Source: Shinella sp. UYSO24 (lineage in GTDB: Bacteria > Pseudomonadota > Alphaproteobacteria > Rhizobiales > Rhizobiaceae). Taken from it: 32,373 nucleotides of DNA. A program made the position numbers and the translations under genes. Below are positions 15,661 through 25,062 of the stretch, piece by piece. Each line of letters begins with the position of its first letter. Positions within the stretch are counted from its first letter, which is position 1. The notes beneath the pieces were generated by a model. It had not been told where the DNA came from and did no database searches. It saw only the letters and a program-made list of their open reading frames with translations. The DNA lies in assembly GCA_902167985.1 (NCBI GenBank), contig CABHNZ010000036.1:1-32373 (forward strand). The letters are read 5' to 3'.

Positions 15661-17162
15661 TCAAAGCCTCTGGAATTCGGGGGAAAGGAAAGCGATCGAT
15701 AGGCCCTGTGGTTTGGTCTCCGCCCGTGATACGGCTTGTATTGTCTGTGCGGACGCCAAAGGCCCCAAGCGGTCGCTAACGAGAAGCCGGGGATCAATGT
15801 CGGCCGGCGCCTGGTGCGCAAAGAGATTGGCCGCGTCGATGCGCGTCGCCAAACCCTCGGACGAGGCCCAGCCGTCGCTGACGTCGGAAAAACCGTTCGG
15901 CCCGGATGGGTTCCACATCGGTTGGCCAAGCGCGTTCAGAACGGAGACGATCTGCTCCGGCTTCGGTTTCAGGCCCGTGGCCCTCAGAATGGCGACGACA
16001 TAATCCAAAGGAGAGCGCAGTTTTGTAAGGTTCGGGCTCCATGCCTCGTCCGCGTCGATGAGAGCGGTGTAGACGGCCGAAAGATCGCCGTGCGAGCGGG
16101 TGTACGCGGCGGCCAGCTTCTCGATCAACGGTGGGGGCGGTTGATCGGCCACGAAGTGACGAAGAAGCTTGGCCGCCAGATGTCGAGCCGTCGCGGGATG
16201 GCGGGCAAGATCACGTAGAGCCGTCTTCCCCTGCTCGACGCCGTCATCGGCGTAGGTGATTCCCATGACCGTCTGGTCGCCGGGCTCATGCGCGCCGGCA
16301 TTGAACACGAAGCTGCCGATCGGCCCGGGGTGCTTTTCGTCGCGATAGACCGTCCAGCCGGTAATGATGCGGGCAAGCGAGGTCACATCTGCCTGGGTGT
16401 AGCCGCTGCCAACCCCAAGCGTATGCAGTTCCATGATCTCGCGGGCGAGGTTTTCGTTCAGGCCACGGTGCTTGTTTCTGTTGGCCGGTGACGTCGGGCC
16501 AATAGATTGCTGGTTGTCGAGAAAGTACAGCATTGCCGGATGGGTTTCGACCGCAAGCAGCATATCCTCGAAGCGGCCGAAGACGTGAGGACGGATTGCC
16601 TCCCGTTCAAATGCACCGGACAGGATGTGGACATCACCACCCTTACCCGTCGCGACGGCAAAATGATTGGCCCAGAACATGGCCAGCCGTTCGCCAAAAC
16701 CGATCAACGGCTGGTGGATGGTGCCGTTGAAGCGTGCATCAACCTCCGCAAGCAGGACCTGTTGCGGCAAATACGGCCGTTTCGATACGGGCATCTGGGC
16801 ACCAGTGTTGGCCTGCGGGTCTTTGGGCGCCGACGCATGCCGATATTCATGGCCCGGTCCGGGTGGCTCGCTTGAGCCGGAACCGGTACCGGAGCGGCAG
16901 CCTTCTGGGCTGGAACCGAGACCGCCGTGACGGCTCTTCGCCTTTCAGCTTCGACCTCATGATTATAGGCGATTAGGTCTTTGAGCAGATCGGCACTGGA
17001 CCCCAGGGCCGGCCCGACGGGCGTGGGCGTGTAGCGCTCGACGATTTCCTGCTTCAAACGATCGCGGGCCTCTCCTGTGATCGCCTTAAGCTCTCCTTCG
17101 CGTGCGCCAAGCCCAAATCGCCAGAGGGCGAGTGCGGCATCCATGTCGTTTGAATTTGCCAT
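15661..17162 (-). CDS. DUF1800 protein, one frameshift
   Basis: From ATG 17162 the N-terminus ALALWRFGLGAREGELKAI is typical of DUF1800. A Pro/Ala-rich linker follows (about 85-105). The frame breaks near 16860 at a C-run, and the second frame carries FGERLAMFWANHFAV, ENLAREIMELHTLGVGSGYT, the helical middle and NLFAHQAPADIDPRLLV to the TGA at 15661. Adding one C gives about 500 residues. No signal peptide is seen at this start, although DUF1501 is exported. DUF1800/DUF1501 pairs are common, and their function is undescribed as far as I know. Here they are the last two genes of a sigma-factor operon. Confidence 0.8.
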
Positions 17163-17239
17163 GGTCGATACGAGCTCCGTTTCGCAATCGACCCTTTAAA
17201 CTCTCCGACTGAGCCAAACCCGTCGGTCAGTAAATGTGA

Positions 17240-17688
17240 TCATTTCGTGGCTGGTTTTGGGGCCTCGCGGGCCAGAAGGCCTTCGGCGAGTTTTCGGCGG
17301 GCGTCGAGCGGCAGACTGGCCGCAAACGTCACGGCGGCTTTCTCTGTTGCTTTGCGGACCTCGTATTCTGCGTCTCGCGCCTGGTCCAATGCGCCCCTTA
17401 GTGCATTGCGTCCAGAGTAGGTTCCCCCATGAGAGCTGCGGCCTCAATCCGCGCCTGGCGTGCAGCCAGCGACTGGTCACGAGCCGATCTGCGGGCATCA
17501 TTCAAGGCGCGCTGAAACGCCTCCATGTCCCCTTTGCTCAATTGCTCCCCGGCCAACGGCAGTTTGTTGACAACGGCGGAGGGCTCGACCTTGAAGAAGA
17601 CAAAGGCAGCGCCAGCAAAAGCGAAGAGCAGAAATGTATTGAGGCCAAGCAAGCCAACGACCAGCCGACGAAACGTGAATTCTGTCAT
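17240..17688 (-). CDS. Periplasmic sensor-like protein (CnrX/heavy-metal-resistance type)
   Basis: The gene starts at ATG 17688, overlapping the anti-sigma stop (ATGA). Residues 6-33 form a membrane anchor (RRLVVGLLGLNTFLLFAFAG). The following helices (GDMEAFQRALNDARRSARDQ, ARQARIEAAALM) fit the Metal_resist/CpxP-like helical hairpin. The frame breaks near 17400, and LRGALDQARDAEYEVRKATE continues to the TGA at 17240. One added base gives about 149 residues. Position and fold suggest a CnrX-like sensor controlling the anti-sigma factor. The rebuilt sequence has no His and no Cys, so metal sensing as in CnrX is unlikely. Confidence 0.6.
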
Positions 17689-18113
17689 TGTGCCTCCTGC
17701 ATAAGGTCCGGTTGCAGCTCGCCAAAGGCCGTCGCACTCTCTGTCGTTGTGAAAGCATGCGGTGGTGCGGCGAACGTCATCACAGCCGCGCCTGTCAAAC
17801 CACCTGTCAGGCTCACCCCGATCATGGTGGCGCCCAGCGTCAAACGGCGAAGCCAACGGCGAGATGCGATCTGGCGGGTACCTGTCGCCAGGATTTGAGT
17901 ACGCAGTGCGGATGAAGGCTGAGGTATCTGATAGCGCGCTAATACAGCATCGAGGGCGGACGCAGATGCGATCATGGCCCGACCTTCGGCGGTCGCGGCA
18001 AAGGACAGAGCGATTGATCGAGACGTCTCGGGCCACCAATTGGCATCTCCGCCATAGGCGGCGATCAATCTTTGGAATTGCTGGCTGTCCATCGTCTGTT
18101 CCATTTCCCTCAT
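17685..18113 (-). CDS. Anti-sigma factor, membrane-anchored
   Basis: This 142-residue protein overlaps the sigma gene stop by the ATGA pattern. The cytoplasmic N-terminus (residues 8-60) has FQRLIAAYGGDANWWPE, a pattern common in short CnrY/NrsF-like anti-sigma proteins. One membrane helix lies at about 90-115 (LTLGATMIGVSLTGGLTGAA). The short outer tail is acidic. It would hold the ECF sigma factor at the membrane until the sensor releases it. The family name is inferred from layout and coupling. Confidence 0.65.
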   Translation of the reverse strand: MREMEQTMDSQQFQRLIAAYGGDANWWPETSRSIALSFAATAEGRAMIASASALDAVLARYQIPQPSSALRTQILATGTRQIASRRWLRRLTLGATMIGVSLTGGLTGAAVMTFAAPPHAFTTTESATAFGELQPDLMQEAQ

Positions 18114-18649
18114 GACGGCTCTCCAAGAATAGTCTCCAGCGCTCGCCGACCGCGGGAAAGCAGGCTCTCTAGCGCATCAACCGTGATGCGCATGGCGTCG
18201 GCGGCATCACGGTTGGACATATCCTGATAATAGACCAGAATAATCGCTTCCCGCTGACGAGGCGCAATGGCCTGAAGGGCGCGTTCTACATCGCTTCCCG
18301 TGAGGCCCTGCGGCAAGGTGGCTGTTTCATATGATTTTTCATCCGGGCATTCGGCTTGCCCCACGGCCTCGTGAGCCTTCCGTTTATTCAGTCTGTCGTA
18401 ACAAAGGTTCAGCGCTACACGATGGATCCATGTGTCGAACTTGGCGTTTTCGCGCTGCCAGTGGCCGGCATGCTTCCAGATGCGGAGGAATGTTTCCTGC
18501 GCCACGTCCTCGGCCTCAGTCGGGTCGCCTAGCATACGTGTTGCAAGCGCCAGCAGGCGCGGTAGCTTTCGGATGACCATGGCCTGCATCGAACTGACAT
18601 CGCCGGCAGCAATTCCATCAAGCAACTGGTCATCTCTATCCACCATCAT
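18110..18649 (-). CDS. ECF sigma factor (sigma-70 family)
   Basis: This 179-residue protein has both ECF regions. Region 2 is at about 25-90: LLALATRMLGDPTEAEDVAQ, ETFLRIWKH, and FDTWIHRVALNLCYDRLNKR. Region 4 is at about 120-172: LQAIAPRQREAIILVYYQDM and AMRITVDALESLLSRGRRAL. It is the first gene of a five-gene leftward operon in which successive genes overlap by 1-4 bases, apart from the 77-bp gap between sensor and DUF1800. Two Met codons (18649, 18646) could start it. It probably autoregulates, but I could not firmly assign its promoter in 18650-18821. Confidence 0.93.
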   Translation of the reverse strand: MMVDRDDQLLDGIAAGDVSSMQAMVIRKLPRLLALATRMLGDPTEAEDVAQETFLRIWKHAGHWQRENAKFDTWIHRVALNLCYDRLNKRKAHEAVGQAECPDEKSYETATLPQGLTGSDVERALQAIAPRQREAIILVYYQDMSNRDAADAMRITVDALESLLSRGRRALETILGEPS

Positions 18650-18821
18650 GTTTTGAACGTCTCGCCGTTCGTTAAACCGGGACGTATCTCGTCAACTGGG
18701 TCTCGCTTGATCTGACGAATACACTGTCGAACTTAAACAGCCACTCGAGCAATAATCCGTCGGTCATGGTTCTGGTGCCGTTGAATTTGCAGCCACACAT
18801 CGCTCCTCAGCCTGCGGCATC

Positions 18822-19121
18822 TTACCCCGGCTGCTCCGGCGTACCCTCCCTCATCGGTTTTTCTGCGCCGAGCAGATCGGCAAAGAGTGCCTTGTCACCA
18901 TCGCGGGTGAGGAAGCCAGGCAGCTCACGGCGCAGCCAATCTGCGAGGCGTTTTGTAAATTCCGGATCGCCTGCGTTTTCGAGACGATGCAGGACCAGGG
19001 CACCGAGCAGGACCTTGCGCCGCGTATCGTTGGCCCGTTCCTGTTTTCCCAATCGGGCCTTCAGCGCCGACCGTTGTGCATCCAGTTCCGCCAGCCGCTG
19101 TTCAATTGTTTTGCGCGCCAA
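18822..19121 (-). CDS. traD: Conjugal transfer protein TraD-like
   Basis: This 99-residue protein begins MARKTIEQRLAELDAQRSAL, a coiled coil, followed by RKVLLGALVLHRLENAG and WLRRELPGFLTRDGDKALFA. This is the pattern of the small TraD proteins (PF06412-like) encoded beside TraA relaxases in rhizobial and sphingomonad plasmids. They are unrelated to the large TraD coupling ATPase and are thought to be relaxosome accessories. It is read away from oriT and traA and lies 4 bp after the unknown gene upstream. Confidence 0.75.
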   Translation of the reverse strand: MARKTIEQRLAELDAQRSALKARLGKQERANDTRRKVLLGALVLHRLENAGDPEFTKRLADWLRRELPGFLTRDGDKALFADLLGAEKPMREGTPEQPG

Positions 19122-19125
19122 ATTT

Positions 19126-19590
19126 CTACTCCTTTGAATAAACGTCCTTGATCCTGCGAAGCGCTTCTTCGCTGCTCATCTCCCCGGCTTCATGAGAGGC
19201 GGTAATCGCCGCGATCTCTTTTCCGCATTGCAGAAAATGTGGATAGTCAGCCGTGGCCATATGTTCGGGCCGCGTGCTGGTCGCCGGGAATACGATGCCG
19301 GTAATGTCGGCGTCGTTCTCGAATACAGAGCCGATCAGAGCATCGACCGTCTCCATAGATCCACTTGGAAAATCACTGCTCACCGACAGGTCGCCATGTT
19401 CCGTCTTGATCGTCACACCACCCAGCGCCGGCATGAGATCGAGGATCCGCGTCAGAGCGCCAACGGTTTCCGCCGAAAGGGTAACCGGCTCATCCGTGTT
19501 TCCGATCAACGCCAGTTGCCATGGTGGTCGCCGTGACGAAGCTTGCTTCAGCTTGGTGATCGCGGATTTCTCATACGTGCGTTCAGTCAA
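19126..19590 (-). CDS. Unknown protein between oriT and traD, paralogue of 13843-14328
   Basis: This 154-residue protein shares a full-length pattern with the protein at 13843-14328: PPWQLALIG, a Thr-x2-LTRILDLM-like helix, TIKTEHGDLSVSSDF, DITGIVFPA, EHMATADYPHFLQCGKEI, and a final EMSSEEALRRIKDVY. No known domain is recognised. It is the first gene left of oriT, with traD immediately after it, so a role in transfer or its control is plausible. Confidence 0.6.
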   Translation of the reverse strand: MTERTYEKSAITKLKQASSRRPPWQLALIGNTDEPVTLSAETVGALTRILDLMPALGGVTIKTEHGDLSVSSDFPSGSMETVDALIGSVFENDADITGIVFPATSTRPEHMATADYPHFLQCGKEIAAITASHEAGEMSSEEALRRIKDVYSKE

Positions 19591-19775
19591 TTTACCGCCG
19601 CCTTTCGTTCCGATTGCTGATCACTATGGGGGAAACGAGCTCGATGATCACGGTAAAGATACCCTTTTTGGCCAGAAAACTGCCAACCGATCAGCCATTT
19701 CATGCGTTTTCCGTAGCGAATTTAGGTTAGCCGCAGTGTGATACCGATGATTTCGAGAGCGTAGCGAGCAGGATC

Positions 19776-19815
19776 ATAAGGGCGCACTTACGACTTGCTG
19801 CGCAAGTCAGTGCTT
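19776..19815. other. oriT: Origin of transfer (oriT), RSF1010/Ti type
   Basis: The minus strand at 19779-19790 reads TAAGTGCGCCCT, the nick-region core of RSF1010 and Ti-plasmid type oriTs. Beside it is the perfect inverted repeat GACTTGC/GCAAGTC (19792-19798 with 19802-19808). It lies about 35 bp upstream of the relaxase gene, between divergent transfer genes, as in Ti plasmids. Confidence 0.8.
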
Positions 19816-19846
19816 GTTATCCTCCTCGGCACTCGGAGGATGCCGT

Positions 19847-22800
19847 TTGGCGATCTATCATCTCAGCGCAAAGCCGATATCGCGGTCATCCGGTCGTAGC
19901 GCTGTTGCATCCGCCGCTTACCGTTCTGCCGTAAAGCTGACGAACGAGCGCGACGGGCTGGTACATGACTTCACCCGAAAAGAGGGCGTGCAGCATACCG
20001 AGATCGTTCTTCCCGAGCCGGGTGCCGGCGCCACGGGTTCGGCCAATTGGGCACTTGACCGGTCGGCTTTGTGGAATGCCGCCGAGTTTGCAGAGAAGCG
20101 AAAAGACGCCCGTGTGGCCCGCGAGTTCGAGATCGGGCTTCCGCATGAGCTGTCGGCTGAAGGGCGGATCGAGGCGACGCGGAGCTTCGCCCAGGATCTG
20201 GCAAATCGCTATGGCGCAGCGGTGGATTTTGCGATCCATGCGCCGCATGAGAAAGGCGATGTTCGGAATTATCATGCCCACGTCTTGATGACGACGCGTC
20301 AGGTGGGTGAGGGCGGTCTTGGAGAAAAAACCTATCTTGAGCACAAGAATGCCCGGCTGTTGTCGAATGGGATGGCGACGACGGACATGCAGCTTCGCGA
20401 TATCCGTCAATCGTGGGAGAGCATTGCGAACAGCCAGCTTCAGCGCGAGGGGCTGGATGTCAGGATCGATCATCGCTCGCATCAGGAGCGCGGGCTGGAA
20501 CTTTCGCCGACCGAGCATGTCGGTGTTCATGCCACCCAGATGCAGCGGCAGGGAATGGGCGTCGAGCGGGCGCGGCTGGATGCGGAAGCGGCTCAGAAGA
20601 ATGCCGACCTGATCCGCGAAAAGCCGGAACAGGTTCTGACGATCATCTCTCAGGAGAAGAGCGTGTTCGATCGTCGCGACGTTGCGCGCGCCTTGCATCG
20701 CTACATCAATGACGATGCCCAGACGTTCCAGAATGCGTTTGCGTCGGTGATGGCATCGCCGGCATTGGCCGAACTTCAGCCGGAGCGGGTTGACCCGCAA
20801 ACGGGCGAGATCGAGCTTGCGAAATATTCGACCCGCGAGATGGTCAATCTTGAATCCGGCATGGCACGATCGGCCGAGCGGATGGCGGATGATCGCAGTC
20901 ATGGTGTCGATCGCCGGCATGTCGTTTCTGCGATCGGCCGGCAGGATGCGGCCATTCAGAAAGCGTCCGGTGATGGGGCGGCGCGACTGTCGGACGAGCA
21001 GCGCCAGGCGATCGAGCATGTGACCGGGCCGGAGCGGATTTCGGCGGTGGTCGGGTTTGCCGGGGCTGGCAAATCCACCATGTTGGCGGCTGCGCGTGAG
21101 GCGTGGGAAGCGCAGGGGTATCGGGTTCATGGGGCGGCGCTTTCCGGTAAGGCGGCCGAGGGGCTGGAGGAGAGTTCTGGGATCGAGAGCCGGACGCTTG
21201 CGTCCTGGTCGCATGGTTGGGAACGCGACCGTGGGACGCTCGGCCGCGGCGATGTTTTTGTCATCGACGAGGCCGGCATGATCGGGAGCCGGCAGCTTTC
21301 CGGCTTCATTGGCGAGGCCGAGAAGCGCGGTGCGAAAATCGTTCTTGTCGGGGATCATGAGCAGCTGCAGGCGATCGGTGCCGGCGCACCGTTCAGGGCC
21401 ATTGCCGAACGGATCGGACATGCGGAACTCTCCGAAATCCGCCGGCAGCGCGAGGGCTGGCAGCGTGAGGCATCGGTGTCGTTTGCCACCCACAAGACCG
21501 CCGATGGTCTGGCGGCCTATCGGGATCATGGCGACGTTCACTTTGCCGCCGATGGAGACGCGGCGCGGGCGGCCATCGTGCAGGATTATCTGGCCGATCG
21601 GGAGGACCGTCCGGACGGCAGTCGTGTCGCCATGGCCCATCGTCGTGTCGATGTTCGCGCCATCAATGACGCGATCCGTTCGGGACTTCAGGAACGCGGC
21701 GAGCTGGCGCAAGTCGCGCCTGGTAGTTCAGGTGAGGGCGAGTTGTCGATCGGGGAGGGCAGGGGCGAGGAACGGCCTCGGGCGCTGACCTATCAGACCA
21801 ATGACGGGAGCCGAGATTTTGCCGAAGGCGACCGGATCGTGTTTCTGGAAAACAACCGGGATCTCGGCGTCAAGAATGGGATGCTGGGGAAGGTGCTCTC
21901 CGTCGAGCAGGACGCAATACAAGTGCAGCTCGACGGGAGAACGGCGGAAAAATCCGATCTCGTCACTGTACCGGTGAACAGTTACCAGGCCATTGATCAT
22001 GGCTATGCGACGACGATCCATAAGAACCAGGGCGCGACCGTCGATCGGGCCTTCGTGCTGGCGTCAGGCACGATGGATCGGCATCTCACCTATGTCGCCA
22101 TGACCCGTCATCGTGACGGGGCGCAGCTCTATGCCGACAGGCAAGAGTTCACCGACCGGAAAGCAGGCCAGTTGGTGGCGCATGGGGTGGCGCCTTACGA
22201 GCACAAGGCCGGCAATCGCGATAGCTATTTCGTGACGCTGGAGAATGCCAGTGGCGAACGCTCGACGACATGGGGTGTGGATCTGGGGCGGGCGATGGCC
22301 GAGGCGTCGCCGGAGATCGGTGCGACGATCGGCCTCGTCATGAGGGGGCGGTCCCTGTTACTTTGCCGGATGGCACACAGACGCATCGCAATGGATGGCG
22401 GGTTCAGGATGCCCGTGAGCTTGCCTATGATCAGCTCGAAAGCCGGCTGTCGCGTTCCGGCGCGAAAGAAACGACGCTGGATTATGCCAGGGACTTTGCC
22501 GAGCGGCGCGGCATTGCCGAGGCGATCGGCGTTCGCAGCGAGATCGATCTTGGTGATGCCGTAATCAAGGGGCACGAGGCGCCCTCCCTTGCTGGCTCGA
22601 CAGCGTGGGCAGTTCAGGATCGGTCACACAGCGAGCGTTCTGCTTACGAGGAGCGTACCCCCTCGCAGGCCGATCCTGAACGCATTGAGCGTGCTTCTCG
22701 GCGCGGCATGTTCGATGGCCTGAAGCTGAAACTTGGCCGTGGCGCTACACAGGCCGAACGGCCGGCGCGGGACGCGAGCGGCGCCAGGAGGATCGAGGCG

Positions 22801-23393
22801 AACGGGATCGGCTGGCGGAGCGGGTGCGGCCCATGTCGGGCTTTGAGCAGGCCGTCGATCGCTACGCGCAGGCCTATAGTTCCGTCGATCGTCAGCTCAA
22901 CCAGGATCTGCCTGTCCTGGATGCCCAGAAGCAGGCCTATCGCGTAGCGGCCGCCGACATGGACCAGGTGCGGCCGGGATCGCATGCGCTGGTCCGCTCG
23001 GCCATGCACTATGATCCACACACCGCCGATGCCATGACGCAGCTTTCCGGCCGCGAGCGTGTGGGCCAGCTCGTTGCCGGCATGGACCGGGAACGCGCCC
23101 TGCAGGCCGACCCAAATGTGCGGGCCGATCGCTTTATCGAGCGCTGGAACGAACTTCGCTCCGAGCGTCAGGAGCTTCGGGGTTGGAACAATGACGAGGC
23201 GCGGGGTAAGGTCGATGCGGAAATGCGTGGGATGAGCCAGCGTCTTGGCGGTGACCCGCAGCTTGAAACGACCCTGCGCAATCGCGCCCAGGAGATGGGG
23301 ATCAACTATATCGGTCGTGATCAGACCATAAGCCACGAGATGGAGCGGCAGCTGACCCAGGGCCGCAGCCAGAGCATGGGGCTTGAACGATAG
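19847..23393 (+). CDS. traA: TraA: MobA/MobL relaxase fused to RecD-like helicase, two frameshifts
   Basis: The start is TTG 19847 (LAIYHLSAKPISR), 6 bp after GGAGGA. The relaxase domain (about 1-240) has the candidate catalytic Tyr25 (SAAYRSA) and the His cluster HAPHEKGDVRNYHAHV near 125-140. The helicase domain has Walker A GFAGAGKST (about 403), Walker B VFVIDEAGM (about 470), and the UvrD_C2 motif TTIHKNQGATVDR (about 724), then YVAMTRHRDG. The frame breaks near 22336 (CTCGT where CTCCGT is expected) and near 22785. Both are mended by adding one base, giving about 1,180 residues, the usual TraA size. As written the first reading stops at 22564, after the motor domains but before the helical tail (SGFEQAVDRYAQAY). 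Confidence 0.9.
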
Positions 23394-23407
23394 AAGGACG
23401 AGACGGC

Positions 23408-24174
23408 ATGACGGACGATGATCGCAATCACCATCCCGAGGACATGGAGCCAGAAGCGTTCCACGACGAGGATGATGCCGGCGATCCGGCGGCCGCGTTC
23501 GAGGCCTTGCGCGATACGGTCGAGGACCTGGCCGCCGATCTCGGCCGGGAAATGACGACGATCCGCAAGGGTGTCGAGTCTGCCTTCGACCAGCTGGAGC
23601 GGCAGGGGGCTACCGTCGATTACAGTGCCGAGCTGGGCCGCATCACGCAGCAGCTTACCGTCGTGGGCGAGCATCTGCAGGCGATCCATCAGCGCCGGTT
23701 CTCCGGCAGGGTGCCGAGCACTATGCTCGCGTCCTCGAGCGCAGCGGCGAGGGCTTGGTGCGATCGGCGGCGCAGAAGCTTGAGAACAGGGCGTCCGATC
23801 TCGAGCGCATCAGCAATGTGCTGGCCTCGCACAACAAAAGCGCTCTGCATCGCAAGGATCAGGATTTCCGGATGTGGGTGGCGACCGGGGTTGGCGTCGT
23901 CGTGGGGGCGTTTCTTTTGGCCTTCGTGCCGCGCTTTCTGCCGTTTTCGGCCGATAGTCGTGTCGCCGCACTCGTGATGGGTGAGAGTGTTTGGAATGCT
24001 GGCGTCTCGCTCATGACGTCCGCTGATCCTGCGACGGTCCGGCGCGTGGCAGAAGCGGACAGGCTCGTCATCGCGAATAAGGATGCTTTGGCAGATTGCC
24101 GTGCCTCTGCCGCAAAGGCGGGTAAAGAGCAGAAATGCACAATCGTTGTGCCAGGACCGGAGAAGGCTCAGTGA
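23408..24174 (+). CDS. DUF6118-like membrane protein, one frameshift
   Basis: The gene begins 14 bp after traA. The acidic N-terminus leads to a long helix (AAAFEALRDTVEDLAADL onward) and ELGRITQQLTVVGEHLQAIH. The frame breaks near 23693, and PVLRQGAEHYARVLERSGEG continues in the -1 frame. A coiled coil (QKLENRASDLERISNVLA) and one membrane helix (WVATGVGVVVGAFLLAFVP) follow, then a periplasmic or cytoplasmic tail to the TGA at 24174. One added base gives about 255 residues. The pattern fits the DUF6118 proteins often found after traA in alphaproteobacteria. Function is unknown; a transfer-linked role is inferred from position. Confidence 0.65.
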
Positions 24175-24662
24175 GCGAGAGAAGCCCCAGCGTCGTAGAA
24201 GAACGCAATCACAAAACAACGACCGCGTGGAAAGTTTCTCGTGGGCCAGTCAAAGCTGACCGCTACACGTTGGAGGCTGCAAAAGTGATTGAGGCCATGC
24301 TGACTGTCCCGATCGCGGTTTTGCCGAAGGTTGAAGGCGATCTTGTGCTGCCGTTCAGGGTCGGGGTTGGTGCCGAGATAGAGACGCTCTTGCGGCCGGA
24401 TGCGTCACCGAAGGAGTTGCGAAAGGCGCTTCGTCGTTACGCTCATAGCGCGGGGTATCTGTTCGCCTCTGCTCAGCCGGATGCCTATCGACATGAGGTT
24501 AATGGTGAGGCGATCGAGCCGGTCAGCGAAAGTGATCGCATAAATGCGCGCCAGTCATTCCTAATCGTGCAGAGGAAGCGGAAGGAGCGTCGGCAGCAGC
24601 GAGCGGGGCAAATGATTGATGATGATCATGCCGATCGGATCGGAAACATATCCTCGCCGTAA
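24171..24662 (+). CDS. ProQ/FinO-family RNA-binding protein
   Basis: The gene starts at GTG 24171, overlapping the stop of the DUF6118-like gene by four bases. The reading is 163 residues. After a basic N-terminus comes LTVPIAVLPKVEGDLVLPFRV, EIETLLRPDASPKELRKALR and YAHSAGYLFASAQPDAYRHE, ending in VNGEAIEPVSESD. This follows the ProQ/FinO RNA-chaperone domain, including the helix that binds RNA hairpin 3' ends and the final G-x-P/E-V segment. A charged tail (RKRKERRQQR) follows. FinO represses F transfer by aiding an antisense RNA, so a similar role in controlling traA is possible. Confidence 0.65.
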   Translation: MSERSPSVVEERNHKTTTAWKVSRGPVKADRYTLEAAKVIEAMLTVPIAVLPKVEGDLVLPFRVGVGAEIETLLRPDASPKELRKALRRYAHSAGYLFASAQPDAYRHEVNGEAIEPVSESDRINARQSFLIVQRKRKERRQQRAGQMIDDDHADRIGNISSP

Positions 24663-24880
24663 TGGTGGAGCCTGGTATGGTGCCGTCTGCAGAGCCATCT
24701 GACCCTTAGGGGATCGTCGTAGTGGTCATGGTGAGCATCGACGGCGTACTCTCCACAAACCTCACACGGCAGCTTTTCTAGCTCACCTGCTTTCACGGCT
24801 CGCTGAACGGCCAGATGGGCATCGTATTTCGCCGGGTTTGCCCGACGCCAATGCGCTTGACGAGTATTGGTCTTGAGCAT
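24626..24880 (-). CDS. HNH-like zinc-binding protein
   Basis: This 84-residue protein has CEVCGE (about 40-45), VDAHHDHYDDPLRVRWLCRR (48-67) and HHTRLHH. Two Cys pairs or a Cys/His pair and the central HH-x-D-Y motif match the small phage-type HNH/zinc-ribbon proteins. Whether it still cuts DNA is unclear because it is very short. Its 3' end overlaps the end of the ProQ-like gene by 37 bp on the other strand. Confidence 0.65.
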   Translation of the reverse strand: MLKTNTRQAHWRRANPAKYDAHLAVQRAVKAGELEKLPCEVCGEYAVDAHHDHYDDPLRVRWLCRRHHTRLHHYGEDMFPIRSA

Positions 24881-25062
24881 GCCGTTCCTTCCTTTCCACG
24901 TTAAGAGGTTACCTGCTGGTCATTTGAGGCTTTGCCGCGTCTGGTGCAGCCAGCTCCGATACACTCCCCGAAGAGATTATCGTAGCTGGAACTATTCGGC
25001 TTTCGGGCCGTTTCTGGGCACCACGAATATACGTGGAGACCAAGAAAATACGAGGAAAACCC
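24881..25062. other. Intergenic region with PRC-barrel promoter area
   Basis: No gene is seen. The ribosome site GAGGAAAA lies just before ATG 25063. ATACGTGG near 25028 and CCACGAATAT near 25021 form an imperfect inverted repeat. Confidence 0.35.

Noticed and set aside
18766..19137. 123-residue plus-strand reading
   Set aside because: It is a Ser/Arg-rich shadow of the TraD-like gene.
19886..21712. 608-residue open reading frame on the minus strand
   Set aside because: It is a GC-rich shadow of traA, whose relaxase and helicase motifs are unmistakable on the plus strand.
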